Assembly (NCBI RefSeq): GCF_964186585.1
Contig: NZ_OZ075067.1
Coordinates: forward strand, 2,418,001 to 2,482,000
Direction: 5' to 3'
From: Microbacterium sp. MM2322
Lineage (GTDB): Bacteria > Actinomycetota > Actinomycetes > Actinomycetales > Microbacteriaceae
Length of the DNA: 64,000 nucleotides
Shown: positions 27,969-37,006 of the stretch, piece by piece
How the letters are laid out: each line of letters starts with the position of its first letter
Numbering within the stretch: position 1 is the first letter of the stretch
Made by a program: the position numbers and the translations under genes
Notes under the pieces: model-generated
What the model was told of the DNA's origin: nothing
What the model saw: only the letters and a program-made list of their open reading frames with translations
The model's database searches: none

Positions 27969-28982
27969 TCAGTCCTTCTTCGCCCGCGACGGCTGCACGC
28001 GGGGTGGTTCGCCCGGCATCTTGGGGAACTCGGGTGGGAACGGCAGCTCGCCGAGCCCCGCGTCGAGGTCGCGCTGCCACCACTCGAGCAGCGTGTCGAT
28101 GCGCCCGGGCGCGGCCTGCAGGTCCTCCCACGGATCGCCGATCGTCTGGAGTCGATCGGGCACGGTCCGAACCGTGAACGCGGTCGGGTCAACGCCGTCA
28201 GCGAGCTCGTCCCACGTGATCGGTGTCGCGACCGTCGCGCCGGGAAGCGCCCGGGGGCTGTACGCGCCCGCCATCGTGCGGTCGCGGTTCGCCTGGTTGA
28301 AGTCGATGAAGATGCGCTCGCCCCGCTCTTCCTTCCACCAGTTCGTGGTGACCTTGTCCGGCATCCGTCGTTCCAGTTCGCGACCCGCGGCGATCACGGC
28401 GTGCCGAACATCGAGGAACTCGTGCGTCGGTTCGATCGGGCAGAAGACGTGGATGCCGCGATTGCCGCTCGTCTTGAGCCAGGCTTCGAGACCCGCTTCG
28501 CGGAGGACCTCTCGCAGGGCCGGCGCGACGGCTGCCGCGTCGGCGAAGTCGGTACCGGGCTGAGGGTCGAGATCGATGCGCAGCTCGACGGGGTTATCGG
28601 TGTCGGCGGCCAGCGAGGCCCACGGATGGAAGACGACCGTGTTCATCTGCACGGCCCAGGCGATCGCGGCGGCTTCGTTCAGGACGACCTGAGGATGCCG
28701 GCGGCCGCTGTTGTACGTACACACCACCTGGTCGACGTAGTCAGGGGTGCCCTTCGGGGGATTCTTGGAGAAGAAGCTCTCCCCGTCGACGGTGTCGGGG
28801 AAGCGTTCGAGCGAGACGGGTCGGTGCCCATTCGCACGCAGGAACGGCTCGGCGACAGCGAGGACGTACTCGGCGAGCTCGTGCTTCGTGATCCCGGGCA
28901 CGGGGAACACGATCCGGTTCGGGCTCGAGAGCGACAGTTCCCTGCCTCCCGGCAGCTGCAGGGTGATCCGCTCCGACGCCAT
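27969..28982 (-). CDS. Stand-alone LigD-type polymerase (primase-polymerase) domain protein
   Basis: A 337-aa protein matching the LigD polymerase domain (AEP superfamily). It has catalytic acidic residues in LRIDLDPQPG, a KTSGNRGIHVFCPI segment and FIDFNQANRDRTMAGAYSPRALPGA. It can fill gaps with ribonucleotides in non-homologous end joining. Ligase and nuclease domains are absent; a separate ligase lies 1.2 kb away. The start is ATG 28982, with TATGGT 7 nt upstream. Confidence 0.92.
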   Translation of the reverse strand: MASERITLQLPGGRELSLSSPNRIVFPVPGITKHELAEYVLAVAEPFLRANGHRPVSLERFPDTVDGESFFSKNPPKGTPDYVDQVVCTYNSGRRHPQVVLNEAAAIAWAVQMNTVVFHPWASLAADTDNPVELRIDLDPQPGTDFADAAAVAPALREVLREAGLEAWLKTSGNRGIHVFCPIEPTHEFLDVRHAVIAAGRELERRMPDKVTTNWWKEERGERIFIDFNQANRDRTMAGAYSPRALPGATVATPITWDELADGVDPTAFTVRTVPDRLQTIGDPWEDLQAAPGRIDTLLEWWQRDLDAGLGELPFPPEFPKMPGEPPRVQPSRAKKD

Positions 28983-28989
28983 GCGACCC

Positions 28990-28995
28990 ACCATA
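28990..28995 (-). promoter_or_regulatory. Leaderless -10 box of the LigD-polymerase gene
   Basis: TATGGT on the minus strand, 7 nt before ATG 28982. Confidence 0.5.
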
Positions 28996-29025
28996 GGCGT
29001 GAGTCACCGCGGTGGACAGGGGGTT

Positions 29026-30105
29026 TCAGTCCTCGTCGGACGCGTCCGCTTCCGCAGCCGCATCGACGGTTTCCGCGGCATCCGCGATCGTGATGAGCGC
29101 ATCGAGCTGCTCGCGCTCGAGCCGAATCCAGGGCCCCGCCGCATCCACGAGGAATCCGCTCAGCTCGGGTTCGCTCTTGAGGGCTTCGCCGAGCTGGGCC
29201 GCGGTGAGAGGCATGGGCTGATCCTCGCGACGGAGCACGAGCACCTCGAGCGGGTGCGAGAACACCTGGAGGTAGCGGGTGCCCTCAGCCGAACGCGCCT
29301 CGGCGACGCCCATCCCCTGTCCATCAGGACGGGGGCCGGCAGCGATCCAGGCGCCGCGAGCGACGAGGGCATCGACGACGGCGCGCGCGGTCTCGGGAGT
29401 GCGCGGACCGGCGAGGAGGTTCTTGATCGTGAAGTCGGGGTCGGCCTGGTCGAGCGCCCGCGAGATGAGCCCCGTCGGCAGGACGATGCGTCGGCCCGGG
29501 CCGGCGTGGTCGAAGACGATGCCGTCGTAACCCGCGTCGACGACGTTGCGGAGCACGTTCTGGGCGGGCTGGCCGAGGATCGACGTGTTCGTGTTCTCTT
29601 CGGCGTCGGACCCGAGGCCCGCCTGGACCGCGGCGGCGCCGGTGTAGGCAAGGAGGAACTTCTTGTCGTTCATGATCGAGATCGCCAGCCGCAGCGGCTC
29701 GCCGGCGGCGACCTGCGCCTGCGCGTCACCGAGGATCCGCAGGTAGAGGGTTCCCTGCAGCGCCTGGCGCGTGACGCCGAGGATCGCCGCATTGTCGGGC
29801 TGCTCGGGCGCGTCGGCGAGAGCCGCGAGAAGGAGCGTGTTGTCGGGCATGCCCGGCCGCCCCTCGGTGCGCTCGGGCGCCGTCTCCGGAACCTTCGGCA
29901 GGCGCGGCGGCTCGGGGCGCGGCGAGGGCTGTCCGTAGGTGGAGACCGAGATCGGCACGAAGGGCACCGGTTCGGCATCCGCCTGCTCTGCCGCAACAGC
30001 CGCGCTGGCGTCCTGCTGGACGTCGGAAAGCTCCGCCTGCGCGTCGACGGGGACGTCGCCGGTCTCGTCGGAGTTCTTCTTCGGACGACGGGAGAACAGA
30101 GCCAT
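29026..30105 (-). CDS. SseB family protein with disordered N-terminus
   Basis: A 359-aa cytosolic protein. Residues 1-90 are charged and Ala/Pro-rich. From about 90 the fold resembles SseB N-terminal domains (NTLLLAALADAPEQPDN, FSHPLEVLVLRREDQPMPLTAAQLGEALKSEP). Function unknown. ATG 30105 is used because TACGCT lies 6 nt upstream. Confidence 0.75.
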   Translation of the reverse strand: MALFSRRPKKNSDETGDVPVDAQAELSDVQQDASAAVAAEQADAEPVPFVPISVSTYGQPSPRPEPPRLPKVPETAPERTEGRPGMPDNTLLLAALADAPEQPDNAAILGVTRQALQGTLYLRILGDAQAQVAAGEPLRLAISIMNDKKFLLAYTGAAAVQAGLGSDAEENTNTSILGQPAQNVLRNVVDAGYDGIVFDHAGPGRRIVLPTGLISRALDQADPDFTIKNLLAGPRTPETARAVVDALVARGAWIAAGPRPDGQGMGVAEARSAEGTRYLQVFSHPLEVLVLRREDQPMPLTAAQLGEALKSEPELSGFLVDAAGPWIRLEREQLDALITIADAAETVDAAAEADASDED

Positions 30106-30111
30106 GCGTTC

Positions 30112-30117
30112 AGCGTA
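30112..30117 (-). promoter_or_regulatory. Leaderless -10 box of the SseB-like gene
   Basis: TACGCT on the minus strand, 6 nt before ATG 30105. Confidence 0.5.
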
Positions 30118-30130
30118 CGCGCGATGCGCC

Positions 30131-30166
30131 GCGGGGTGCGCAGCGCTCAGCTGAGCGCGACCCGCG
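30131..30166 (-). terminator. Likely terminator after the Ig-repeat gene
   Basis: A 16-bp perfect palindrome GCGCTCAGCTGAGCGC (30143-30158) flanked by further pairing, 7 bp past the stop at 30173. No T-run. Confidence 0.5.
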
Positions 30167-30172
30167 AGATCG

Positions 30173-31612
30173 TCAGCGCTTGGACGCGCGGTACCCAGCC
30201 TTCCGGGCGGCGTCCGCGGTAGCAAAGCACTGTTCGGGGTGGGTCGCCTTGTAGAACTGACCGCCGGGCGCGTGGTAGATCCAGTCCGAGGTGTGGCGCG
30301 TGGTCTGGTTGCCCTTGATCGGGTGGCTCTTCGGGCAGGAGGTCTTGCTGATCGGCTTGGCCACCTGACTCGGGACGGTCTTGCCCTTGACGGCGGCGGT
30401 CGCCTTCGATGTGGTTGTCACCGTCGCGTAGCCGGCTTTCTTGCCGGTGACCTTGACGGTGATCTTCTTGCCCTTGACGCCAGCCGAAAGGGTGAGGGTC
30501 TTGCCGGTAGCTTTCGAGATGGCCTTGCCGTTCGCGTACCACTGGTACGACAGGCGGGTGCCCGAAGTCCAACGGCCAGGCTTCGCGGTGAGCTTCTGTC
30601 CCACCTTGGCCGTGCCGGTGATGGTCGGCGTCGCCGACAGCGACACCTTCAGGGTGGCCTTCGAGGTCTTGGTGGCGGTGACGTAGCCGGCCTTCTTGCC
30701 GGTCACCTTGACGGTGAGGGTCTTGCCTGCGAGGGATGCCGGGAGCTTGTACGACGCCTTCGTGGCGCCCTTGATGGCCTTGCCCGAAGCGAACCACTGG
30801 TAAGAGAGCTTGGTCCCCTTGGTCCACGCGCCGGGCTTGGCCGACACAGTGCCGGCAACTTTCGCGGTACCGCTGACCGACGGGGTGCCCACCTTCAGCG
30901 TCGCCGCTTTCACCACCGCGGTCTCGGCGGTGCGCTTGAACTGAAGAGCCTCGTCAGACGGGAACCCTGCCGCATCGAGGGCCGCGTAGACATCCACCGA
31001 GACTCGTTTGCCGACCGCATCCGCGCCGAGGGTGATCGACGAGGAGGCCCCATCCTGCAGGAGCGTGTCACCGGCGTACCAGGCGTAGCCGAGGTCAACT
31101 CCGGCTGGCCAGACCCCCCGCGACACGGAGAGGTTCTTGCCGAAGGCTGCCGTTCCGGAGATCACCGGGTCGCTCACGGCACCTGCCAGCGTGTCGACGT
31201 TGGCATCGACGCCGGCAACGGGCGCAGTGTCGACCTGCACCGGAGCCGAGAATTCGAGGGAGACGGCGTCGTCCCACCACTCGATCCAGCTCGTGATGCC
31301 ATCGCCGTCGTCGTACCCCAGCTCGTTGAAGCCGACGCGGTATTCCCCCGCGGGGAGCTCATCGATGATGTACGTCCCGTCCGGCGCGATCCGTGCCGAG
31401 TAGGAGTAGTAGAAACCGTCACCTGTCAGTCGCCACGCGTTCGCGATGCCCTCTCCGGTGAAGATCCGATCGCCAGTGACGGTGCCGGAGATTTGCCCCG
31501 TCGGGGCCGCCTCATCGGCGACCGCCGCCTGGGGCAGGGCCCAGATCGAACCCATCAGCAGAGCCGTGCCCGTTGCGAGCGCAACCGACCGACGACGCAA
31601 CGATGCGCCCAT
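30173..31612 (-). CDS. Secreted Ig-like repeat protein with C-terminal 'sunset' domain
   Basis: A 479-aa protein with a Sec signal peptide (cleavage near AVADEA, residues 31-36). Residues 37-130 form a prealbumin/CNA-type domain. Three bacterial Ig-like repeats follow (about 147-237, 244-323, 329-406), each with GTAKVG...KPG.W..GT.LSYQW. The C-terminal 54 residues (SCPKSHPIKGN to AGYRASKR) match the small cysteine-containing 'sunset' domain of actinobacterial secreted proteins. It is probably a cell-wall or extracellular protein, perhaps an adhesin. Domains 2 and 3 are close in sequence, indicating recent duplication. Confidence 0.85.
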   Translation of the reverse strand: MGASLRRRSVALATGTALLMGSIWALPQAAVADEAAPTGQISGTVTGDRIFTGEGIANAWRLTGDGFYYSYSARIAPDGTYIIDELPAGEYRVGFNELGYDDGDGITSWIEWWDDAVSLEFSAPVQVDTAPVAGVDANVDTLAGAVSDPVISGTAAFGKNLSVSRGVWPAGVDLGYAWYAGDTLLQDGASSSITLGADAVGKRVSVDVYAALDAAGFPSDEALQFKRTAETAVVKAATLKVGTPSVSGTAKVAGTVSAKPGAWTKGTKLSYQWFASGKAIKGATKASYKLPASLAGKTLTVKVTGKKAGYVTATKTSKATLKVSLSATPTITGTAKVGQKLTAKPGRWTSGTRLSYQWYANGKAISKATGKTLTLSAGVKGKKITVKVTGKKAGYATVTTTSKATAAVKGKTVPSQVAKPISKTSCPKSHPIKGNQTTRHTSDWIYHAPGGQFYKATHPEQCFATADAARKAGYRASKR

Positions 31613-31711
31613 GCTTTTCCCCAGTCCCGCGACCCCCGTCGCGCGCTATCAGCAAATTCCCAGCGAATCGCTGGGCTCATTCTGACACAGCGAAAAGGCG
31701 CGACCGTGCAG

Positions 31712-34171
31712 TCAGAGCTTGGTGATGGGGGCGACCTTGATCAGCAACTTCTTCGGGCCCGCGGTGTCGAACCGCACGTGTGCGACGCGCTTGGCGCCCT
31801 CGCCGGTGATCATGTCGACTTTGCCCTCGCCGAAGTCGTCGTGACGGATGCGGTCGCCCGCCGTGAGCTCCATGTCGCCGTTGTCGCGGATCTTGGCCGG
31901 GATGCGGTTGGCGAACTTCGCGAGCGCGTCGGACTTCTCCCGCTTCGGCAGCGGCACGAGGTCGTCGCCGTAGCGGTTCGAGCCCGATCCCCCGAAGCGC
32001 GAACCGCCGCCACCAGGGCGCCCGTTGATCGCGCGCGACTGCATGCCGCCGCGCGAGTTCACGTCGCCCGGCGACTGACGCCAGTCGATCAGCTCGTGCG
32101 GGATCTCCTGCAGGAACCGGCTCGGCATCGCGGCCGAGACCTCGCCGAACTGCGCGCGGGTCATCGCGAGCGAGAGGTGCAGCCGCTTGCGCGCGCGGGT
32201 GAGCGCCACATAGAAGAGGCGTCGCTCCTCCTGCGGGCCTCCGGGCTCCCCCGCCGAGATCCGGTGCGGGATGAGGTCTTCCTCGACGCCCGTCACGAAA
32301 ACGGCGTCGTACTCGAGGCCCTTCGCCGTGTGCATCGTCATGAGGGAGACCGACCCACTGGCGTCGTCGAGGTCGTCGGCATCCGACACCAGCGTCACTT
32401 CGGTGAGGAAGTCCAGCAGCGTGCCGTCGGGATTGTTGCGCGCGAACTCGCGCGTCACCGCGACGAGCTCGTCGAGGTTCTCGACGCGCGCCTCGTCCTG
32501 CGGATCCTTCGACATGCGGAGAACGTCGTAGTAGCCCGACTTGTTCAGGAGAACGCGGAGGCCCTCGGTGACGGACGTCGACGGAGCGATCTCGCCCGAG
32601 CTCGGGAGCATGATCTCGGATGCCTCGACGAGGACGGCATCCAGTTCGGCGATCGCCTTCTGCACCTTCGCACCCACGCCGAGCGCCGATGCGTTCGCGA
32701 GCGCGTCGCGGAAAGTGATTCCCTCGGATGCCGCGTAGCGCGCGATCGCCGTCTCGGTGACGTCGCCGATGCCCCGTCGGGGCTTGTTCAGGATGCGGCG
32801 CACCGCCATCTCATCGGCAGGGTTCGCGACCGCGATGAGGTACGCCATCGCATCCTTGATCTCGGCGCGGTCGTAGAACTTGGTGCCGCCCATGATCTTG
32901 TAGGGCACCGCCGAGCGGATGAAGATCTCTTCGAGCGCGCGCGACTGCGAGTTGGTCCGGTAGAAGACCGCCATCTGCGAGTAGTCGACGCTCTTGCGGT
33001 GCAGGGCCTCGATCTCGTCGGCCACGAATTGCGCCTCATCGTGCTGCGAGTACCCGGTGAAGCCGATGATCGGGTCACCGTCGCCCACATCGGTCCACAG
33101 CTTCTTGTCCTTGCGGTCGAAGTTGTGGCCGATGACGGCGTTCGCCGCCGACAGGATGTTCTGCGTCGAGCGGTAGTTCTGCTCGAGCAGCACGACCTTC
33201 GCGCCGGGGAAGTCGCGCTCGAACTCGCTGATGTTGCGGATGTCGGCACCACGGAAGGCATAGATCGACTGGTCCGAGTCACCGACGACGGTGAGGGACG
33301 CGCCCTCGACCTCGGGTGCCTCATCCGGCTCGAAGATCATCATCCCGCCGCTGGAGAACGCGTCGCCCGCCTTGCCGACGACCGGTCGCGTGAGCTCGTG
33401 GATGAGGGCGTACTGGGCGTGGTTCGTGTCTTGGTACTCATCGACGAGGACGTGACGGAAGCGCTTGCGGTACACGTCGGCGACGTGCGGGAAGGCGCGG
33501 AAGAGATAGACGGTCTGCGCGATGAGGTCGTCGAAGTCGAAGGCGTTCGCCTTCTGCAGCGCGCGCTGGTAGTCCGCGAAGATGTCGACGAACACCCGCT
33601 CGGCGGGGTCGCTCATGTTCGCCTGGCGTGCGTAGGACTCGGCATCCGCCAGTTCGTTCTTCAGTTTCGAGATACGACCCTGCACGGCGGCGGGCGTGAA
33701 GCCGAACGAGTCGCCCTCGTGTTCCTTCACGAGGCGCTTGACGAGCGCGCGGGAATCGCCGGAGTCGTAAATCGTGAAGCTCTTCGTGAAGCCGAACTGA
33801 TCTGCCTCGCGGCGCAGGATCCGGACGCACGCGGAGTGGAACGTCGAGATCCACATGCCCTGCGCGGTGTCGCCGACGAGCTGGCGCACGCGCTCGCGCA
33901 TCTCCCCCGCGGCCTTGTTCGTGAACGTGATCGCGAGGATCTGGCTGGGGTACGCCTCTCGCGTCCGCAGCAACGAGGCGATGCGGCGGGTGAGCACACT
34001 CGTCTTGCCGGAGCCTGCGCCCGCGACGATCAGCAGCGCCGGCCCCCGGTGGGTGACGGCCTCGCGCTGCGGCGGGTTGAGACCGGCCAGGAGATCTTCG
34101 TCGGGGCGGGAATCGCCCGCGGGGCGGGGCGCTCCGGCGCCGACGATGACGGGCTTGATGGAGTCGCTCAT
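31712..34171 (-). CDS. pcrA: ATP-dependent DNA helicase PcrA/UvrD
   Basis: An 819-aa superfamily 1A helicase. It shows Walker A (VAGAGSGKTSVLTRRIA), VDEYQDTNHAQ, GDSDQSIYAFRGADI, QNYRST, TMHTAKGLEYDAVF and VALTRAR. The C-terminal tail ends in the Tudor-like segment typical of PcrA (GDRIRHDDFGEGKV). It works in repair and in resolving replication-transcription conflicts. The length is normal. It starts at ATG 34171, with TAGACT 9 nt upstream. Confidence 0.96.
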   Translation of the reverse strand: MSDSIKPVIVGAGAPRPAGDSRPDEDLLAGLNPPQREAVTHRGPALLIVAGAGSGKTSVLTRRIASLLRTREAYPSQILAITFTNKAAGEMRERVRQLVGDTAQGMWISTFHSACVRILRREADQFGFTKSFTIYDSGDSRALVKRLVKEHEGDSFGFTPAAVQGRISKLKNELADAESYARQANMSDPAERVFVDIFADYQRALQKANAFDFDDLIAQTVYLFRAFPHVADVYRKRFRHVLVDEYQDTNHAQYALIHELTRPVVGKAGDAFSSGGMMIFEPDEAPEVEGASLTVVGDSDQSIYAFRGADIRNISEFERDFPGAKVVLLEQNYRSTQNILSAANAVIGHNFDRKDKKLWTDVGDGDPIIGFTGYSQHDEAQFVADEIEALHRKSVDYSQMAVFYRTNSQSRALEEIFIRSAVPYKIMGGTKFYDRAEIKDAMAYLIAVANPADEMAVRRILNKPRRGIGDVTETAIARYAASEGITFRDALANASALGVGAKVQKAIAELDAVLVEASEIMLPSSGEIAPSTSVTEGLRVLLNKSGYYDVLRMSKDPQDEARVENLDELVAVTREFARNNPDGTLLDFLTEVTLVSDADDLDDASGSVSLMTMHTAKGLEYDAVFVTGVEEDLIPHRISAGEPGGPQEERRLFYVALTRARKRLHLSLAMTRAQFGEVSAAMPSRFLQEIPHELIDWRQSPGDVNSRGGMQSRAINGRPGGGGSRFGGSGSNRYGDDLVPLPKREKSDALAKFANRIPAKIRDNGDMELTAGDRIRHDDFGEGKVDMITGEGAKRVAHVRFDTAGPKKLLIKVAPITKL

Positions 34172-34211
34172 GTCCCCACGAGTCTACGTTCGCCCACCGA
34201 CACCGACGCCG

Positions 34212-35315
34212 TCACGCCAGCGCGGCGGACACGCGCCGCGAGATGTCGGTGATCCGCCCGAGGGTCGCGGCCAGCCAGACTCCCGGCTGATGGTGCGGGT
34301 CTCCGGTCCCCTCGACAGCGGGGACGGATGCCGCGTACGCGTCGATGCTCTGCCAGGCGGCATCCACTCTCTCGCCCATCTCGTCGTCGACGGGCGGCGT
34401 CGCCATGAGTTCCGCGACGCGACGGAGCGCGGCTTCCAGCAGCGCGGGATCGCCGTGCCGCTCGTCGAGCCGATCATGCTGCGCGAGGACGTCGAGCAGG
34501 TCGCGGGTCAGGTACGTCGCCCGCTCGAGGCCCCACCACCGCTGGGCGTTCTCGTCCCGCACGCCGCCGATCCCGCGCGCACGGATGTTCGCTCGTTCGG
34601 ACCGCGACGCTTCATCCACGTCGGCGGCGACGGCCATCGCCATCTCGGCGAGCGCATCGCCGTCCTCGCGCAGGCTTCCGGCGTCAGGTTCGCCCTCCCC
34701 CGCAGAGTCCGCCGCACGATCGAGCGCGGCCACCACCGCGGCCCGCAGCTCCGACAGCCGGTCGCGCGCCGACTGCAGGTAGAGCGGCGGGACGAGCACG
34801 ACGTTCGCGACGACCCCCACGAGGACCCCGAACGCCATCGTCGCGAGGTACGACGACGAGAACCCGTCCGGATCGTTCTTGCTGAGCAGCAGGACGAAGA
34901 GTCCGGCGAGCGCGACCCAGTCCCGACCGACGCCGAGGGCACGGATGCCGCCGAGCGCCACTCCGACGAGGACGACGAGCGCGAGCCCCGCGATCCCCGG
35001 CGTCCCTGCGGCGACGAGGGCCAGCCCGCCGAAGCCGATCGCGATGCCGCAGGCGAGACCGATGAGCGATTGGATGCCGGCGCGCAACGAATCCGCGACG
35101 GTCGGATACATGCTGACGAGCACACCGAGGGGCGCATAGTAGGAGTACTCGGCGTCAGCGAAGGGCACCAGGGGTGCGAAGAACCAGGCGATCGCCGCCG
35201 CGACGGCCGTCTTCAGCGCCAGGATCAGCCGTCGCGTGGTGAAGACGTCGCCACCGGCACGGCGAATGCCCAGCGCCACTTGGGCGGCCGTCAGTCGGGG
35301 CGGGGTGCGAGACAC
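34212..35315 (-). CDS. FUSC family inner-membrane protein
   Basis: A 367-aa protein. The N-terminal half has six hydrophobic helices typical of the aromatic acid exporter/FUSC family (ALKTAVAAAIAWFFAPL, YAPLGVLVSMYPTVADSLRAG). The C-terminal half is a charged helical cytosolic region. The substrate is unknown. The start is GTG 35315 with TAGCGT 6 nt upstream, so the mRNA is probably leaderless. Confidence 0.8.
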   Translation of the reverse strand: MSRTPPRLTAAQVALGIRRAGGDVFTTRRLILALKTAVAAAIAWFFAPLVPFADAEYSYYAPLGVLVSMYPTVADSLRAGIQSLIGLACGIAIGFGGLALVAAGTPGIAGLALVVLVGVALGGIRALGVGRDWVALAGLFVLLLSKNDPDGFSSSYLATMAFGVLVGVVANVVLVPPLYLQSARDRLSELRAAVVAALDRAADSAGEGEPDAGSLREDGDALAEMAMAVAADVDEASRSERANIRARGIGGVRDENAQRWWGLERATYLTRDLLDVLAQHDRLDERHGDPALLEAALRRVAELMATPPVDDEMGERVDAAWQSIDAYAASVPAVEGTGDPHHQPGVWLAATLGRITDISRRVSAALA

Positions 35316-35321
35316 CCGGGC

Positions 35322-35327
35322 ACGCTA
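35322..35327 (-). promoter_or_regulatory. Leaderless -10 box of the FUSC gene
   Basis: TAGCGT on the minus strand, 6 nt before GTG 35315. Confidence 0.5.
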
Positions 35328-35387
35328 TGCGCGCGGCCCCAGTCCGCGGGGCCCCCTTGCGTCCGCGCTCCCGTCGTCGTAGGCGGG

Positions 35388-36938
35388 TCAGCTGACGAGT
35401 GTCCGCGACCGGGCGGGGAAGCTCGCTCGAGGAGCCGCGATGGCCCGGTGCGAGAGGGACGACGCGGAGCGCGACCACGGCGCGAGAGCGACCAGTCCAC
35501 GGCGGGAACGCGGCAGCATCCCCACGGCGAACAGGGCGGCCATCGCCGCCGGACCGACGGGTCCGACCGCCGCCGCGAGCGAACCGGAAGCGAGGACGGC
35601 GCCGACAGCGAGCACCGGCACGAGGATCAGCTCGTCGCGGAGCAGTGCCGCCGTTCCCGTGGCGCCGCGGCGGGAGGCCGTCTTCGGCGTCACCCAGAAC
35701 GTCGCCCGTCGACCGAGAACGGTGCGGACGACGGCGGCGAGGACGACGAAAGTCGTCGATGCGTACAGCAGACCCGCCGTGAGGGCGAACGCGACGCCGG
35801 CCGCCATGCGCTGCGTGCGCGCCCGGCGGACCGCTTCGGGCAGAAGCGGGGCGGCCGCGGCGAGCGCGGACACGAGCATCACCCAGACGGGCGGGGGCGT
35901 CCCGGTTCCGGCCAGCGCCGCTCCGGCAACGAGGGTCGCGGCACCGGCGAGCGCGGTGACGGGGACGAGGGCGGTCTCGAGCGCGAGGTCGAGGCCTTCG
36001 CGGAGGCCGAGCCCCCGCATCCGTCCGGGGTGACGGAGGAACTCGACGGCGCCTTCGGCCGTCTTGCGCATCTGCACGCGGAACGCGGCGTAGTCGATCG
36101 GGTAGTCCTCGGTGAAGGCGGCCTCGACGTCGACGATCCGCCAGCCGCGACGGCGGAGCTGCACGGTCATCGCGAGGTCCTCTGCGACGGCTTCGGGGAA
36201 TCCTGCGACGTCCTCGATGGCCGCGGCACGGACGAGCGCGCCGCGTCCGAGGAAGGCGGTGACGCCGTGGGCGCCACGTCCCCCGCGGGTGACCCCGAGG
36301 TGGGTCGCGAGCAGGGGACCGAAGTAGCGTGCGAAGCGACTTCGCCCGGGGGATGCCGCGGGTGACGCCTGTGCGACCGCCACTGTCGAGTCGGTGAGAG
36401 CCCTGCGGCAGATCCGGGCCACGCCGGGTTCGAGGACGACGTCGCTGTCGCAGATGAGGAACGCGTCGTAGCGTCCGCGGAGTTCCGCGATGCCCGCGTT
36501 GAGGTTGCCGGCTTTGAACCCGGACCGTTCGGCGCGGCGGATGACCTGCCAGCCCCGGGCTGCGGCGAGGGCGTCGACCTGCGCGATCGCGTCGAGATCG
36601 CGTGAGTCATCGAGGAGGACGACGTCGACGGGGATGTCCTGGTGCGAGCTGCGGATGATCGCGACCGCGTCGAGGTCGTCGCAGACGCAGACGAGCACGG
36701 CGATCCGGTCGGGACCGCTCCCGGTGCCGTGGGCGCCCGTCGGGCGGGGAGCTTTCGAGCGCAGCCACAGCGCCGCAGCCCGGCCGCCCGCGACCCACGT
36801 GAGGGCGCTCGCGATGGCGAAGACGACCGGGAGCACCGAGCCCTGGCTCCCGGCCCAGGCGAAGAGGGGCACAGCGAGGGCGATCCAGACCGCGACGACG
36901 AGGACTGTCGATGCGCGAACCAGAAGTCGTCTAATCAC
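35388..36938 (-). CDS. Membrane glycosyltransferase, family 2
   Basis: A 516-aa protein with two N-terminal helices, a GT-A domain (VLVCVCDDLD start, GFKAGNLNAGI, ICDSDV as the metal-binding DxD, EDLAMT as the catalytic acidic motif) and four to six C-terminal helices. This resembles processive or cellulose-synthase-like GT2 enzymes that build extracellular polysaccharide. GTG 36938 is preferred. A consensus TATACT lies 6 nt upstream, so the 32 extra in-frame residues back to 37034 would begin inside or before the promoter. The short A/T-rich stretch at 36935-36985 stands out from the surrounding GC-rich DNA. Confidence 0.85.
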   Translation of the reverse strand: MIRRLLVRASTVLVVAVWIALAVPLFAWAGSQGSVLPVVFAIASALTWVAGGRAAALWLRSKAPRPTGAHGTGSGPDRIAVLVCVCDDLDAVAIIRSSHQDIPVDVVLLDDSRDLDAIAQVDALAAARGWQVIRRAERSGFKAGNLNAGIAELRGRYDAFLICDSDVVLEPGVARICRRALTDSTVAVAQASPAASPGRSRFARYFGPLLATHLGVTRGGRGAHGVTAFLGRGALVRAAAIEDVAGFPEAVAEDLAMTVQLRRRGWRIVDVEAAFTEDYPIDYAAFRVQMRKTAEGAVEFLRHPGRMRGLGLREGLDLALETALVPVTALAGAATLVAGAALAGTGTPPPVWVMLVSALAAAAPLLPEAVRRARTQRMAAGVAFALTAGLLYASTTFVVLAAVVRTVLGRRATFWVTPKTASRRGATGTAALLRDELILVPVLAVGAVLASGSLAAAVGPVGPAAMAALFAVGMLPRSRRGLVALAPWSRSASSLSHRAIAAPRASFPARSRTLVS

Positions 36939-36944
36939 ATACGG

Positions 36945-36950
36945 AGTATA
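36945..36950 (-). promoter_or_regulatory. Strong leaderless -10 box of the glycosyltransferase gene
   Basis: TATACT on the minus strand, 6 nt before GTG 36938, in an unusually A/T-rich stretch. The -35 is unclear. Confidence 0.6.
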
Positions 36951-37006
36951 TGTATACATGGAATCGTTTTTCGTGGATGTCGTCGTGATTCGTCGGCCCC
37001 GGATCA

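Noticed and set aside
30239..34252. A 1337-codon open frame on the plus strand
   Set aside because: It runs antisense to the Ig-repeat gene and pcrA. Its length follows from GC-rich third positions of the real genes. The translation is Arg/Asp/Val-rich with no domain.
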